This document shows, piece by piece, positions 47,494 to 59,412 of a DNA stretch of 64,000 nt. Under the pieces are notes generated by a model. That model had not been told where the DNA came from, did not search any database, and saw only the letters and a list, made by a program, of their open reading frames with translations. This stretch comes from Coriolopsis trogii. Lineage: Eukaryota; Basidiomycota; Agaricomycetes; Polyporales; Polyporaceae. Location of the stretch: NCBI GenBank assembly GCA_020543525.1, contig JAHYIO010000036.1, positions 2,418,001 to 2,482,000 on the forward strand. Direction: 5' to 3'. How positions within the stretch are numbered: the first letter of the stretch is position 1; every line of letters starts with the position of its first letter. A program made the position numbers and the translations under genes.

Positions 47494-48694
47494 TTAGTCA
47501 AAGAGACCAAAGCCCTATACGCCGATAAGCAAACGAAGAGGACTGGAAACTCAACAAAACACACCATGTCATCGTCGGACTCCTCCTTCTCCTCCTCGGC
47601 GGGAGCGGCTTCCGCAGCGGGAGCAGCCTCAGCCGCAGCCGCAGGGGCGGCGGCAACAGCGAAGGCCTCCGGGTTGGCAAGGTATTCCTTGGCCTGACAA
47701 TAATACAGTTAGCATATGTTGACATATTAAGATCACATATCATGAAGCCTCAGCCAATAAGCGGATAAGAAGGCAGCATGTGTCACAAGGACGCTCAGTA
47801 TTTTCAGTGTTGTGAAAATCATAGGCAAGTACACAATGTCGTGAGAGTAACGCATACCTTCTCAGCACCCTCGAACGAGTACTCGGTAGCAAGCGCAACG
47901 GCAATGAGGTTCTTGTACGAGTTAACGAGGGAGTGAACCACGGAGACGATCGTCGGGTAGTTGATGGCGAGGGAGATGGCAGCGATGGTCGTGATGCCAG
48001 AGAAGAAGCGGTCGAGCAACTCCTTGTCAGAGACGTCGAGAACCTCAGGCGAGAAGATGTTGCCCTGGTCGAAGATCTGGACGACAGTCATACCGTAGGT
48101 GAACGGAGAGATGTTCAACATGTTGAGCAGGGTCGCCTCGGAAGGACCGACACGGGTGCCGGCGGTAACGACCTTGACATCGTTGACGATTTCAATCGTA
48201 CCACGGGCGATCTTGGTAGGGATACCGAGGGCCTGGAAGAAGGAAGTCTTGCCGGGTTCCATACCAGTGTTACCACCAGGAATGGTGACATCCTTAGGCG
48301 CGAGGGCACCGGCACGGGCGGGGGCAGCGACCTTGTTGGAAGTGATAATCTCGCGGACCTCCTTCAAGTCACCAGATGTGAAGACGAAACCGATGTTGCC
48401 CTTGACGTGAGGGAGGAGACGCTCGAACTGGGGGTATTCGCCGAGAATGGAACGGAGAGCACGGCGGACCATGGTGTTCTTGCCCATGACGACGACACCC
48501 TTGCCGCGGAGAGCGACACGGATCTGGTGCATCTGGTTGGAACCGACGTTGTCGACATTGACGATGAAGATGGAGGCTGGAGGCGCTTATTGGTCCAAGA
48601 AACAGGATAGGGAACACATTCACTCACGATACTTGGCCACAAGGTCCTTGAGCTTCTGAAAGTATAGCTCCTTCTGCGCACGAGTGGCACCCAT
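47494..48694 (-). CDS. RPP0: 60S acidic ribosomal protein P0 (uL10)
   Basis: The base of the ribosomal P-stalk, which binds P1/P2 dimers and recruits translation GTPases to the large subunit. Exon 1 encodes [20 protein letters not shown] and splices to give [18 protein letters not shown]. The core includes [50 protein letters not shown] and [21 protein letters not shown] following exon has [19 protein letters not shown] and an Ala/Glu hinge. The last exon, after an intron at DDDM|G, completes the universal C-terminal tail EESDDDMGFGLFD. Full length (about 310 residues) and intact. Codon use is strongly biased, as expected for a highly expressed gene. Divergent from the large helical-repeat gene. 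Confidence 0.96.
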
Positions 48695-49397
48695 TGTGAT
48701 GATGTAGGCCTACAGAAGGTGTTGCTCTGTTGAGACACGTAACTTCATGCATAATTGTAGAGTGGACTCACTTTGTTTTGATTATTGGAGAGATGATCAG
48801 TGCCTCCCTATTGACCTCTGCGAGTACTCGGTGAGCGCATTCCATAGGCCATTCACGACTGTGCTCACCTGTTGTGCCAAAAGGATCTTTCAAGGCCTGG
48901 TCGGATGAGGAGTGGTGGTGAATACCGATTTTCCCGTGTATGGTATGCTGCAGCTCGACAGTGGAATACAGTTATGCAGATAAAGTTTGCAGGAATACGG
49001 CATCGCCCGATGTCCCAAAGAGGTATTTTGTGGTGGACTGGGTGCGGAGCCTGGTGACCGTGTAGGAGCGTCTCCTGCACGCGTCTGTCACGCTCGTAGA
49101 CGCGAGTCTCAATCGAGTGTCAGACAGAGACTCAGTCTCCTCGCTGGCCTCCCGCCCCCTTCGTTCTTGCGCTTGTTTCGCCTCTAGGTTCGGCATCGTC
49201 AAGCCAGTCATAAGGCTTGTGCGCACGGCTAGCTCCCGACAGGACGCGTCCAGGGCCCCATCGAAATTGCAACTCACATGCAATGGAATGTTGCGATGTG
49301 TGTTGCAGACCGTCCGAGCTACGGGCGGTGGCGATAGCGTCCTTCCACGATCACGGTACGTGTGCTACCTATCATACCCAATGATCAGTAAGCATAT
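48695..49397. promoter_or_regulatory. Divergent upstream region, RPP0 / helical-repeat gene
   Basis: A 703-bp spacer between divergent start codons that must hold the strong RPP0 promoter and that of the plus-strand gene. No specific element is claimed and no gene was recognised. Confidence 0.4.
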
Positions 49398-52300
49398 ATG
49401 TTGGCCAGGTCAAACATATACCGCAGTACGAGCCTACTACTGCATCAACCGCGCGCCATCACCACCTCAAGACCCCACGGCGTTCTGCAGACCCTCATAA
49501 CCCAAACCTCATGGCACTCCTCCTCCGGCGTATCTGACGCTCAGCCTCACTGTATGTTTGATGAGACCGTCGCGACGCCAGAAGACGTTTCCGGCGTACT
49601 GCAGGGTCACGCACCAGTCCACCGCAGTTCGTCTCCCCGTTTTCCACCAGAGGGACCGGCGAAAGAAGTGGCGGAGAGCCAAACCGACCGTTACCTACAT
49701 TCAGCCATCCGCACACTTATATTCTCCTCTGAGAAACCTTCAACGCTTGCAGTACCGCTCATTACCGTTCAGGACATCGAACGCTACTACCTTGAATTCC
49801 AGTCGGAACTCAGTGCTTTGGATATGAGCTACCTCGTCCGCTTCTTGGGAACCCTTTCTGTGGTTCACTCAGGCGACCTCCCAAGCTCGTCTTATCTCCA
49901 TCCTCGCGCCTACAGCATGATTGGAGATGCAAGCGACGTTCACTGGGACTTCATGGAACGTGTAGTCGACGACAAGTACAGGCTGCACCACCCTTTGCTG
50001 TCGACCGACCGCTACTGGCTGATGCGTGGTTTACTGGCACAATTCTGGGAACAGGTACAGACCGGTAGGTAGCATTGACTGCACTCATGAACACAACGCT
50101 CAAGACATCCTTTAGACCCATCACGAGCCGAGGAAACCCTGAAGAAAGCAGAGAGGCGTTACATGTCTCTGCGACATATCAGAGGATCACATTCTGATAT
50201 ACACGTTCCATACTTCCACGCTCTCGCCGCATCGCACACCTCAAACTCGCTGCGCCGCCTTGTACTTCACTTCAGGTGGATCCTGGGACGAGGTGACGCA
50301 TGCAATTCGACTATAGTGCAAACCTTCATGCGCGCTATCTTGCAGCGTAACAACATCCCAGCTGCAGACAAGCAGGCTCTCTTGACAGCTGTGTCTCAGC
50401 GGGTCGCGGGGGGTCCCAATGCGCGTACAGATTCAGCGATACCTCAGTGCAACGAAACGTACGAGCAAGGATCGTACGGAATCGACACCCTGGCTGGAGC
50501 GCTGGAGCACACGTTGTTCGGTCTGCCCCAGACCGGGGAATCTGACCTTCTATACGAGATTTCTTCTTGGGCACTTGCGGTCACGAAGAGGGCGTTCGCT
50601 GTGGTTGATGATGCTAGCGATGCGGTTGACTCAGTGTGGAATTGTCTGGTGCTCCTCGCCCTGGCACGTACGCGGTCTGCGCAAGGCTTCGGCCAAAGTA
50701 CGCGGGCATCCCAAGACCTCCTCCAGCACGCCGCGGTCGTGGAATGGCACACAGTCTGCGTTCTTGCGTCCATCGAGAACCTCATGCGGTCCGGAACGTC
50801 GAGTGAAGACCACTTATCCGAGTCTGCAATACAGGGTCTGTCCCAAATTGTCCGGAGCAAGTGGAGCGAATGGACCGAACTTCATCCCTCTGTCGTTCCT
50901 CCACGCTCTGCCCTCGTCACTCGTATCATATGTGCTTCCTTCATGCGACTTGCAGGTTACCTCAAGGATAGGACGCTTGTTGACACCTGCCGCGAATTCT
51001 GTATCAAAGCTGAGCTGTGGTCCGTCCGTGGCACCCAACCAGGCGCTGGAGCGGGTCTTGAGACATTGGCGTCGGAACAGCTATACTCCTCCCTCGTCTC
51101 CGGCACCTTCTTCGAGCGTGCCCTCGTCGATCTAGCGGTACTTACCGACAACGTCGAGGTCCTCCGTGGGGCAGTCGACACCTCTGTCCTGCGATATGCC
51201 GCGTCGGACCCCGAGCATGCCCAAGAGTTGGTCGCATGGGCGACCAGTCGCGGGATCGTGCCGGGTGGAGAAGCCATATCTGCCGTTGGGGTCGCCTTGG
51301 CACAGCGCGGGAACAGCGCGTTCCTGGATCGCTACCTGACCAACGACCGCATCTCGCCTGTTCTACGAGCGGATGTGGCCAGCGCGCACCTGCGGATGTA
51401 CATCCGCTATGGGCGTAACTTCGTCGAGCCCGCCAAAGTCGCGGAGTCGGCCGACACCCTTTTCCTACTGGCCACCCAATTGCCCGACTCTGCAGCGTTC
51501 CTCGCGCTGCTCCAGTCAACTATGGTAGCTCTGATACGGCACCAGCAAGCTTGTAAGGTGGTCGAGCTCGTCGAAGACGTCGGTGATCGTCATCCCTCAC
51601 TGCTGTCCGTAACGTCCTTCGCCCGTCTCCTACGCGCGCTCTTGTATCACAGACAATTCCGCCTTGCACAACGACTTCTGCTGCACGCTTTGCCGAAACA
51701 CCCGGAAGAAGCGCATCGTTGGACATCGCTCTTCCTGTCAAAGTTGTGCCGGGTGGGAGCTCGACGACTGGCAGTAAGGCTCGAGCATCGTTCTCGGCCG
51801 ACGCACCCCCCATCGCTCAATGTCGATCATCCTGGTCCTATCCTTCCGCCAGCTGATACTGGGCCCGAGACTACTCGTGGATCTAGCCAAGCCCCCACTG
51901 TTATCGCTGCGGGACACCCACACACGTGGGGACGGAGTATCGACTCACTCATATGCGCAGGACAGTCTAGCGCCGCCACGCAGTTCTTCAACGCCATTAA
52001 AGAACAAGCACCTCCGGACGTCCGCACATCTCTCATAAACACGATTCTCCATGGGATTCTCTTCATGCGCCATTCGTCGAATAACCGCCGGCTTCGACAC
52101 CTGCTCGCCAGGTATGAGCAGTTGAAGGAAGAGGACGGCTTCGCCCCAGACCACGTTACTGTGAACATTCTCGTCAAGGGCTTCCTCCGCTCGCCCGCGG
52201 ATCTGAGCGCGCCCATGACGCGCCAGCTCTTCGACGCACTCGTGCGTCTCGGGTACCCCACGGGCACGCCTGCCCCATCTCCGTCCTCACCACCGTCGTC

Positions 52301-52643
52301 ATCGCCCTCCCCGTCTCCGTCTCATGTGGAAACCGTTCCTCAAGACGCGCAGGGTCAGAGGGCGAGCGACATCGATCTCCCGCCGTTTGGCACTAAGCCG
52401 ACGACGCGTGTGCAGAGGGTGCACGTCGGGCGGCTCGAGATCCCGCGCGTGGACGCGCCCCTCCGTTACGAGCGGCACGTCCTGCCGTTGTACAAGATGT
52501 TCATCAAGGCGTTCTATGGCAGGAGCGATGTGGCTGCTGCGAGGAAGGTGGTGGGCATCATCAAGACTTTGGAGTTGCAGGGTTGGGGTCGGCCGACTCG
52601 TGGTAGCAGTACGAGGACGAGGACGAGGGAGGGGGGAGGGTGA
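49398..52643 (+). CDS. Large helical-repeat protein, probably mitochondrial (PPR-like)
   Basis: I do not recognise a named orthologue. Exons 49398-50064 and 50116-52643 join as QT|DPSRAEETLKKAE, giving 1064 residues. The N-terminus MLARSNIYRSTSLLLHQPRA has Arg, Ser and Leu without acidic residues, typical of mitochondrial import. The body is made of amphipathic helix pairs with no catalytic motif. Segments such as DHVTVNILVKGFLRSPADLS and HRWTSLFLSKLCRVGARRLA, together with AATQFFNAIKEQAPPDVRTS, resemble pentatricopeptide units. A Pro/Ser-rich run (PSPSSPPSSSPSPSPS) lies near residue 940. PPR-like fungal proteins usually act on mitochondrial RNA expression, so this is the likely role. A TPR-type scaffold is the alternative. 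A later Met start cannot be excluded. Confidence 0.76.
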
Positions 52644-53599
52644 TAGGTGACGGGTCTGTCACTCTGTCTGGCCGATGTTGCAGTTGGTGGTGCGAAGGCG
52701 GGCGTTTGAGCTCGCACTGTTACCTCTGAATTGATTGCCATGTAAGTATGCTCGACATGTTAGTGATTCTGTAGCTCGTCGTGCTGACGCCTTGAAGCGC
52801 TGAGCATTTGGGACATGCACGGGTGAACCGCGCCTAAGAGCTGGAGGATGTGTTTGTATGTGCGTCGAAGAGAAGGGAGTAGTAATTGTCATTACGCTGT
52901 GTTCGAAACGCAACTCCGCGACCAACAGCCCTCAAGGTCGCGGATGCTGATGGAACAACAGAACAACATGGCGTGTCGGCTACGCGGATGGATCGACGTG
53001 AAATATACCCGCCGCAGGCGGTTACTCGGACTCTCGCAACAGAAAGGGTGTCGTTTATTTGGCAGGATTGGTATATCGTGCCGTATCCCCTGCGTATCGT
53101 ACCTCAGAACGCACACGATTCGAAGACGCGGCATGACGTTATATGACGTTACGGTGCTGTTACGGTTCGCTCTATCGCCGACGGGATACTGGACGAGACA
53201 GGTCTCGACATGGTCGCGTTCTGGGATACATGCAAGCGTATGAACCAGAGCTGCATCGCTTGTCGAGTCTATTCGCGCCGCGTAGGAATATGGACAGTCT
53301 ATGCATTATGGACACTATGAAGCTGATGATGATACTGGTCATGAGAGTTGGAACATCGTGCTACTACTCGTACACCTCGCACCCGGACAAGCATAAACAT
53401 ATATGTACACAGACACAGCGCAACCACTGCACTAGCGCGAGCGAACCTGCGATTACAAACATGCTGTTTCCCCTTCGTCAACTATAAGAAACCGTGCCGA
53501 CACAAAAGCGAAATGGTCATGCGGCATGATACTGAATGAGTAGCAGGGCCGCGGCGGAAGATCCAGGGAGGATCTACGCCTCCCCAAGTGCGGTCCAGC
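52644..53599. other. Convergent 3' spacer
   Basis: Nearly 1 kb between converging genes with only small motif-free ORFs. It presumably holds both 3' untranslated regions. Confidence 0.45.
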
Positions 53600-54247
53600 T
53601 CACTTGCGCTCCTTCCAGGCGTTGTCGACGCCGAGCTTCGAATACGTCTCCGCGTTCTCGTGGATTGGGGATGGGTTCACGTCCGGAAGCTCGCCCTCTG
53701 GTCCACTGCGGGTACCCGCGGCATCCGCGAGACCCTGGCCGCCATAGCTCCCCCCGCGTGCGCCCATCTCGCCCGGGGCGTCGCGGTGTCTGACGGCAGA
53801 GCTCTCGTGCACGCCAGACTCGTTCCGCGGCACCTTGTTCGTGATAGGATGGGCGAGCCCGGGGGCCGTCGAGGCGTACTGCGCGCCCTCGGGGATTGGG
53901 TTCTCCGTGCGTGTGTAGTTCTGGTAAGGCGCGGAGGTGGGGTATGCCCCGGAGGGGACCTCGTAGGGGGTGTTGGAGGGGTCCGGGGTAGAGACGACGT
54001 ATGTGCGCGTACCAGAGCCGGAGACGAAAGGCTCGGCGTTGTACTCGATGTTCTTGGTGTAGATGCCGCCCGCAGTGGACGACGATGAGGGCGCGGTCGT
54101 CAGAGGCGACTCGCGCGAGGAGAGGACGGCAAAGGGAGAGTGGAATGCACGCGTCGCGGCGGGTGTGGATGCGCTGGCGACCGTGGAGCGCGATGCAGCG
54201 GAGAGCGTGCGGGTATGCTTGGACAAGGCGCGGAGAGTGGCAGACAT
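53600..54247 (-). CDS. Small mitochondrial-type protein of unknown function
   Basis: An intronless frame of 215 residues. I do not recognise a named family. The N-terminus MSATLRALSKHTRTLSAASR, continuing through Ala/Arg/Ser to about residue 40 with AFHSPFAVL, is a convincing mitochondrial presequence. The rest is hydrophilic with many Pro, Gly, Ser, Thr and Tyr and no hydrophobic segment, for example YTKNIEYNAEPFVSGSGTRT, LAHPITNKVPRNESGVHESS, and PSPIHENAETYSKLGVDNAW near the C-terminus. It has no catalytic pattern. The composition resembles LEA-like or stress-induced disordered matrix proteins, but that is inference. Clean coding, with high GC3 and no frameshift, argues for a real gene. 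Confidence 0.72.
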   Translation of the reverse strand: MSATLRALSKHTRTLSAASRSTVASASTPAATRAFHSPFAVLSSRESPLTTAPSSSSTAGGIYTKNIEYNAEPFVSGSGTRTYVVSTPDPSNTPYEVPSGAYPTSAPYQNYTRTENPIPEGAQYASTAPGLAHPITNKVPRNESGVHESSAVRHRDAPGEMGARGGSYGGQGLADAAGTRSGPEGELPDVNPSPIHENAETYSKLGVDNAWKERK

Positions 54248-54733
54248 GATGGTAATGAAGTGATGACCGTACGAGTTGAATCGAGGATGGTCGTGGTTGA
54301 GGTGGAGAGATATGAGAGGGCTGAGCGAGGGGATGTGGGAGCTAACGCGGTCATGGGTGGGGTTTTTGGGGAGAGGCCCGCGTCAGTTCGCTTCTAATTG
54401 CGGATGGACGACTGAGTGGGGTCACCGAGATCTATGCATCGGCTGTCACGCGCGAAATCCAGTCTCGTACCATGTTTCTTGGCCTTCACACACCAATGCA
54501 TCGCCAGAGAACAACCTCGCAACCCTGCGTAGTCGCTTGTAGTCAGAACTCACGAGCGAGTCTGGGTGCGACGCTCTGGTCTGGCTGGGTGAACGGCCAG
54601 TTTGCAAGGTGAGTTCCAAGTTGGAGTACAGTACACGAGATGATCTCCCAGGAAGATTCCATGGGAAACGGCATTCGCCGTAACCCAAATCTACTCCTGC
54701 GCTCATAGGTGTTGTCAGTCCACCGTTTGACAT
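54248..54733. other. Upstream region of the mitochondrial-type gene
   Basis: Probably the promoter of the minus-strand gene at 53600-54247, running up to the tRNA gene. No coding signal. Confidence 0.45.
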
Positions 54734-54831
54734 CCTTCGATAGCTCAGTTGGAAGAGCGTGAGACTGTAATGGTTTCCAACCCGCAAGTCGGGGCATCTC
54801 AAGGTCACTGGTTCGATCCCGGTTCGAAGGA
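54734..54831 (+). tRNA. tRNA-Tyr (GTA) with 25-nt intron
   Basis: A complete nuclear tRNA-Tyr. The acceptor stem CCTTCGA (54734-54740) pairs with TCGAAGG (54824-54830), with discriminator A at 54831. The D-arm region TAGCTCAGTTGG is the A box; GGTTCGATCCC (54810-54820) is the B box. Anticodon stem TGAGA pairs with TCTCA, and anticodon GTA is at 54767-54769. The intron is 54771-54795, one base 3' of the anticodon, the canonical place for tRNA-Tyr. The T stem ACTGG/CCGGT has five pairs. The C1-G72 pair is the eukaryotic tyrosine identity element. Confidence 0.97.
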
Positions 54832-54835
54832 TATG

Positions 54836-54850
54836 TTTTGATATGTTTTT
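54836..54850 (+). terminator. RNA polymerase III terminator of tRNA-Tyr
   Basis: A T4 run at 54836-54839 begins 5 nt after the mature tRNA end, and a T5 run follows at 54846-54850 as backup. Confidence 0.8.
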
Positions 54851-56303
54851 GTTCTTGTTGTCTTACGCACATAGTCGGAATATCAAACGACGGGCAGAAA
54901 AACACAGAATACAAGTACCGCTGACTGACCTGTATTTACAGCGAGGTACAGTACTAGTGCCCCAATTGCCAACGATGGGCACTCTAATTTGCAATAGGTG
55001 ACTGTTGACATGTTCTATGCATATTAACTAATCGTTCCCAACCTCCCTCTCGTGGGTTCGCTTGGTGTTCCGGAGTTCAAAGGCAACGACACCAGCTGCA
55101 TGACAAGGCAAGTTGAAGCTCATACCGAGCCGGAGTGACTGTGCTTGAGCGCTGAACCGAGTTGTTTTATACGTAAGATATTACTTATTGTTAGGGGCCT
55201 TTGATCTGTAGCATTTCCCCAAGTTCCACTCCCTTGGCCGCTGCGATACATACGTGATGTTGAGCCTCGAGTGAATTTGCGGCAGTAGCCCAAGGGTCTT
55301 CTATTATTACATGTATCAAGTACGTACCTCAGGCTCAGCGCTCAATACCGGAGTGCTTGCGCGCAACGAGGTTCTCTCCAGTGTGAAGACACTCATACAC
55401 TGCGAGCTGGATCGGCGATACTGGTCCGCTCCGGCGTGGTTCTGTTCCGAGGTCAGCCGAACCTTAGTCTACGCCACTGAGTATAAGTGGCTGGGAGATC
55501 GGCAGCGGAGCCATCTCGGGAAAATAATGATGAGAGACAGATCCCAGGCGCCTAACGACCGTGCCCCTGGAGGCTTTCCTCCGCCAATCACGATCAAGTC
55601 CTTCCCCTGCCCTGTCCTCCGCGCGCTCTTCTTACCTTCTAAATCCAGCGCACTTTTCCACCTACTCGTTTTGCGCCAAACGTTCCTACGACTGTCGTGT
55701 CCAGGCAGGCCACCCCCGGGCACTGACGGAGCCCAGAAGCAGTGAGCCCTCCAACGACGTCGACGCTCCTGACTGCCCTATCGGCACAGCATTTTGTCTC
55801 CGACCATCATTGAATTTGATCCCTCGGAGGCCCTCTAATTACTTTTGATCTCGCCTGCAACAGTTTCTGCTTTACGTTTCCTCCCGAGCCCCCCTGAATG
55901 TTACAGAACGTATTTGTGATCATTTTCTCGCGGTCCAGGTCCAGTTCGCAGGACGCCTGTGGCGAAGTCGAGACGGGAAACGTGCACATTCCACGATCTT
56001 GTGGCACCCCGACTTCAGACTGTGGCAAGGACGTTCCCTGAAGCCGGTGTGGCACTAATACCGATATTTTGACCGCCAGATATCTGATTGCGACTGGCTT
56101 CCATGCTAAATAGTCAGGTTCCATATGCCGTTCTACTAGGAAAGGGCCCGCCACATTCCCGCAATGTACGGGGTTCACGGAAGATATAAGCAACGAGCGA
56201 CTTCCGCCCCCGCCTCTACCTGCTTTGGTGCTTCCTTCCCCTCCTTTCCACTCCGCTCAGTGTACAGCACCCCGGGTGCGTCGTCCACGTACCTGCGGCC
56301 ACC
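54851..56303. other. Intergenic region, no gene seen
   Basis: No coding motif, TIR pair or RNA gene was recognised in 1.45 kb. The right end should hold the promoter of the DUF6534-type gene. Confidence 0.4.
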
Positions 56304-58855
56304 ATGTCAGCCGCCGCCGACGATGCGTTCGCAGGCGAAATCAACATGGACACTACGTATGTTTCTGTTTGTCTGGGCACGCGGCGGCGTAACCCCTGTC
56401 TAGCGATGCTAATGCTCTTCGGTCCAAGGTCTGGTGTGATTCTCGTTGGCATGATAGTCACTGCCAGGTGAGCAGATTCCAGGGTCGTTTTGTCCGTTCA
56501 CTCATTATGCGCACGCCGGAAGTCTCTACGGAAGTATGTCATATTTTTTCCCCGCTGCCAGCAACCCACCTCCTCATCCACCTCTATCCAGTCACTTCTG
56601 GCCAGGCAACATGGTATTTCAGGCATTACCGTCGCGACCGTGCTTTCCTGAAGTGTCTCGTGAGTCTACACAAACTTTCATTCCTGGTGGCTGTAAACTC
56701 GGCCGCCTCCTAGGTCGGATCCATCTTTTCTCTTGACACCCTCAGCCTCGGATTTTATATCGCATCCAGTGAGTTTGATCACTCTATGGCCGTGTAGAAA
56801 TCCATGCGACGCGTGATGGGATCGTAGTGTGGCAATACCTAGTAGACAAGAAGCTGATAGACTTCAACGGCGCTGCTATCCCATGGTGAGTATCTTCCAC
56901 GTCTCCCCTCCAGACACTCAAACCCACGCGTTGTACCATAGGACATCAAATGTAAGGCACGACATACCTTCTGTGCATATCCTCATTAAATCGCTATGCT
57001 CTCCTCTAGGCACAGATCGTGTGCAATGTGCGTATTCCTGATCGCCGCCCTTAGACGATGATCTGCTCACATCCAACCCGCAGACTTGTGCGATTGTGAT
57101 CATCCAAATGTACGTCGTCTTGTGTCATTGGTAATTTCAAACGTCTCACGCCTTGGCAGGTTCTACGCCTTCCGAATATGGACGCGTCAGTAATGTTATA
57201 CAACCTTCTCGCCCTACCAAACATTTAACCACTCGCGCATATAGTCAGCAAGAATGTTCTGTTGGTATCAGCTTTGGTACGTTGGCTGCCTGTATTATGG
57301 TCACATGTGTGTTCATGTAATGGCGTAGCTCCTGGTGGTAGTGATAGACTTTGGTAAGTCCCACTCCCCGTCATCGACCGTTCGACTTATTGACAGCCAT
57401 GGTTGCGTATCTAGCCCTTGGCATCCGTGAGTGTCCACAACGGCGTGCATGAGCCAAAGACAGCACTTACGAAACCCGTCCACCTTCAGTCTTGTTTGTT
57501 AAGAGGTACGGTTCAACTCCACGCCTCACGAAGCGTTTTTTATAACCTTTGTCAAATTTACAGTGTGATGACAACGGACATCACGAAATTTGGTACACTT
57601 GCGGTTAGTTTCAGACCATATGCTGGTAGCACGCCCTTGTGCATGACTAAGAACTGTCTCATAGCCTTTCGACATTGCCTTGAGTTCTACCACAGCCGTG
57701 ACAGACGTCTTGCTGTCCGGAACACTCGTCACGCTCCTTATTCGCTCCAGGACGGGTTCTTCTGGGTAAAGCCTGCTTGATTTTGACTGAGCTGCTGGCA
57801 TGCTCACCGTGCGTTCTCTCCGGCAGGTCCAACCGTATGATAAACAGACTGGTATGCTACGCTCTCGAGAAGTTCCACCACGGACAAGAGGACTGACAAA
57901 GAACAGCTGCTCTATACCATCAACACCGGCTTTCTCACAAGGTACGTACCTCGCTCACCAACCGCCACATTCCTCCCCGCTCATGCACCACCCCTTCCAG
58001 CGTGTGCTCCGTCCTGTCGCTTATCACCGTAAGCATGCGCGACGCTGCTCCCACATTCGACGTCCTCTCATGGAAAGGATTTACGTACAGGTTGTCGTCC
58101 TACCCCAAACGTCACTATACGTCATGTTCTACTACATCGGCTCCCGCAGTAAGCGTCACCACTCTTTTCACTTCTACGCCCTCCAAAAGCGGTGCCTCAC
58201 CCATTGGCCGTCATACCATCTCACAGTGTACACCGTCTCCCTGCTCTCCACCCTGAACGCGCGCGAAGGCCTCCGAGCCGCAGCAGATAAATACGGACAC
58301 GCCTCTTTGCCACACATCACCGCCCGAAGCGGGCGAAGCGTACGTCTCTTCTCTCATCTCCCTGCCCGCCTTCCCCTCTAGCTTCTTCCCCTCTCCTCCT
58401 CCTTCCCGCTCCCTCTTCGTATGACCCCCACCGTGTCCCACCTCTGACCGCCTGACGCTCACCTACCGCCCCCGTGTCCGCAGGACGACGAAGAAGGCCG
58501 GAAACACGGCACGACCTCTGCGCGCGAGATCGTCGTCTCCATCCAGCGCGACACGACCGTCACGTTCGCAGAGGACGACGTGCCGGCGGGCAAGGAGATC
58601 TACCGCAAGCCGTACCGGTACAAGTCCGTCAAGGACAAGGTCCGCGAACGGGAACGGGAACGGGACAGCAAGGACGGGCGCGACCACAACAAACAGCCCG
58701 CGCTCGCGCTCGCCGCGCTGGGCCCGGTCTCTGGTGGCGGCCCGGGCAGCCCTGGGAGTCCTGGGAGTCCTATGAGCCCCATGAGCCCCATGAGCCCGAG
58801 CGAGTGCTCGTTGACCACGATGGACGTCGACGTCCAGGTGCTCCGGGCGGTATAG
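56304..58855 (+). CDS. DUF6534-type multi-span membrane protein
   Basis: A polytopic membrane protein of the basidiomycete-expanded family I know as DUF6534, with about seven helices; the function of the family is unknown. The start is MSAAADDAFAGEINMDTT. Many tiny exons split it: GVILVGMIVTA, then ATWYFRHYRRDRAFLKCL, VGSIFSLDTLSLGFYIAS, CAIVIIQMFYAFRIWTLS, and LLVVVIDFAMVAYLALGI. The family's C-terminal signature is assembled across introns: SNRMINRLLLYTINTGFLTR, SVCSVLSLIT, and LYTVSLLSTLNAREGLRAAA. The last exon adds a long cytosolic tail with EIVVSIQRDTTVTFAEDD, a KDKVRERERERDSKDGRD run and GSPGSPGSPMSPMSPMSPSE repeats. It may have about ten introns of 50-70 bp. Exon boundaries in the middle are approximate. 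Confidence 0.83.
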
Positions 58856-59412
58856 GCCTGGGGGAGCTTGCGCCACGTTGCGCCTCGGTGATCTGTAGTA
58901 CTAGCATGTCGTCGTTATCATGTATCATACTTCTTCGTTGGGTCCCGCCGTGTGCACATCGAACGGCGACAGACTATGGAACACAATCACTCTGGACATG
59001 CACCTCACACATTCGAACTTCGATCCGTGCTTGAGCTTGAATTGTGGGCCCGCCTCTGCTGGTCATTGACTGGCGATGCGAAAGCCTGCGGCGGTGATGT
59101 CCGAGAGATGTCGGGCACGTCCACAATCGGCTGGTGAGGGGCGAGGTCTGTGGAAGAACGGACAGGCTACTACACAAACTTAGCTACAATTACACTAAGA
59201 TAGATCAGAGAACGCTCGATAGCCCAGGCGACAGATGAACAGAAAAGAAGAAAAAACACGAACGAGAAACGAGCGTGGTGGTTAACGGTGTGCTGCTCTA
59301 CTTACTCGGTACTCAACGCACGTCGGCACAATCAATGTCCGCGCCATACAATAGAATGAACCCCGGAGCCCGCCTCGAGCTCACCTCCCGGAACTGCCCT
59401 CGTCCCATCCCA
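58856..59412. other. Convergent 3' spacer, DUF6534 / OMA1
   Basis: No gene seen. Likely both 3' untranslated regions. Confidence 0.5.
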
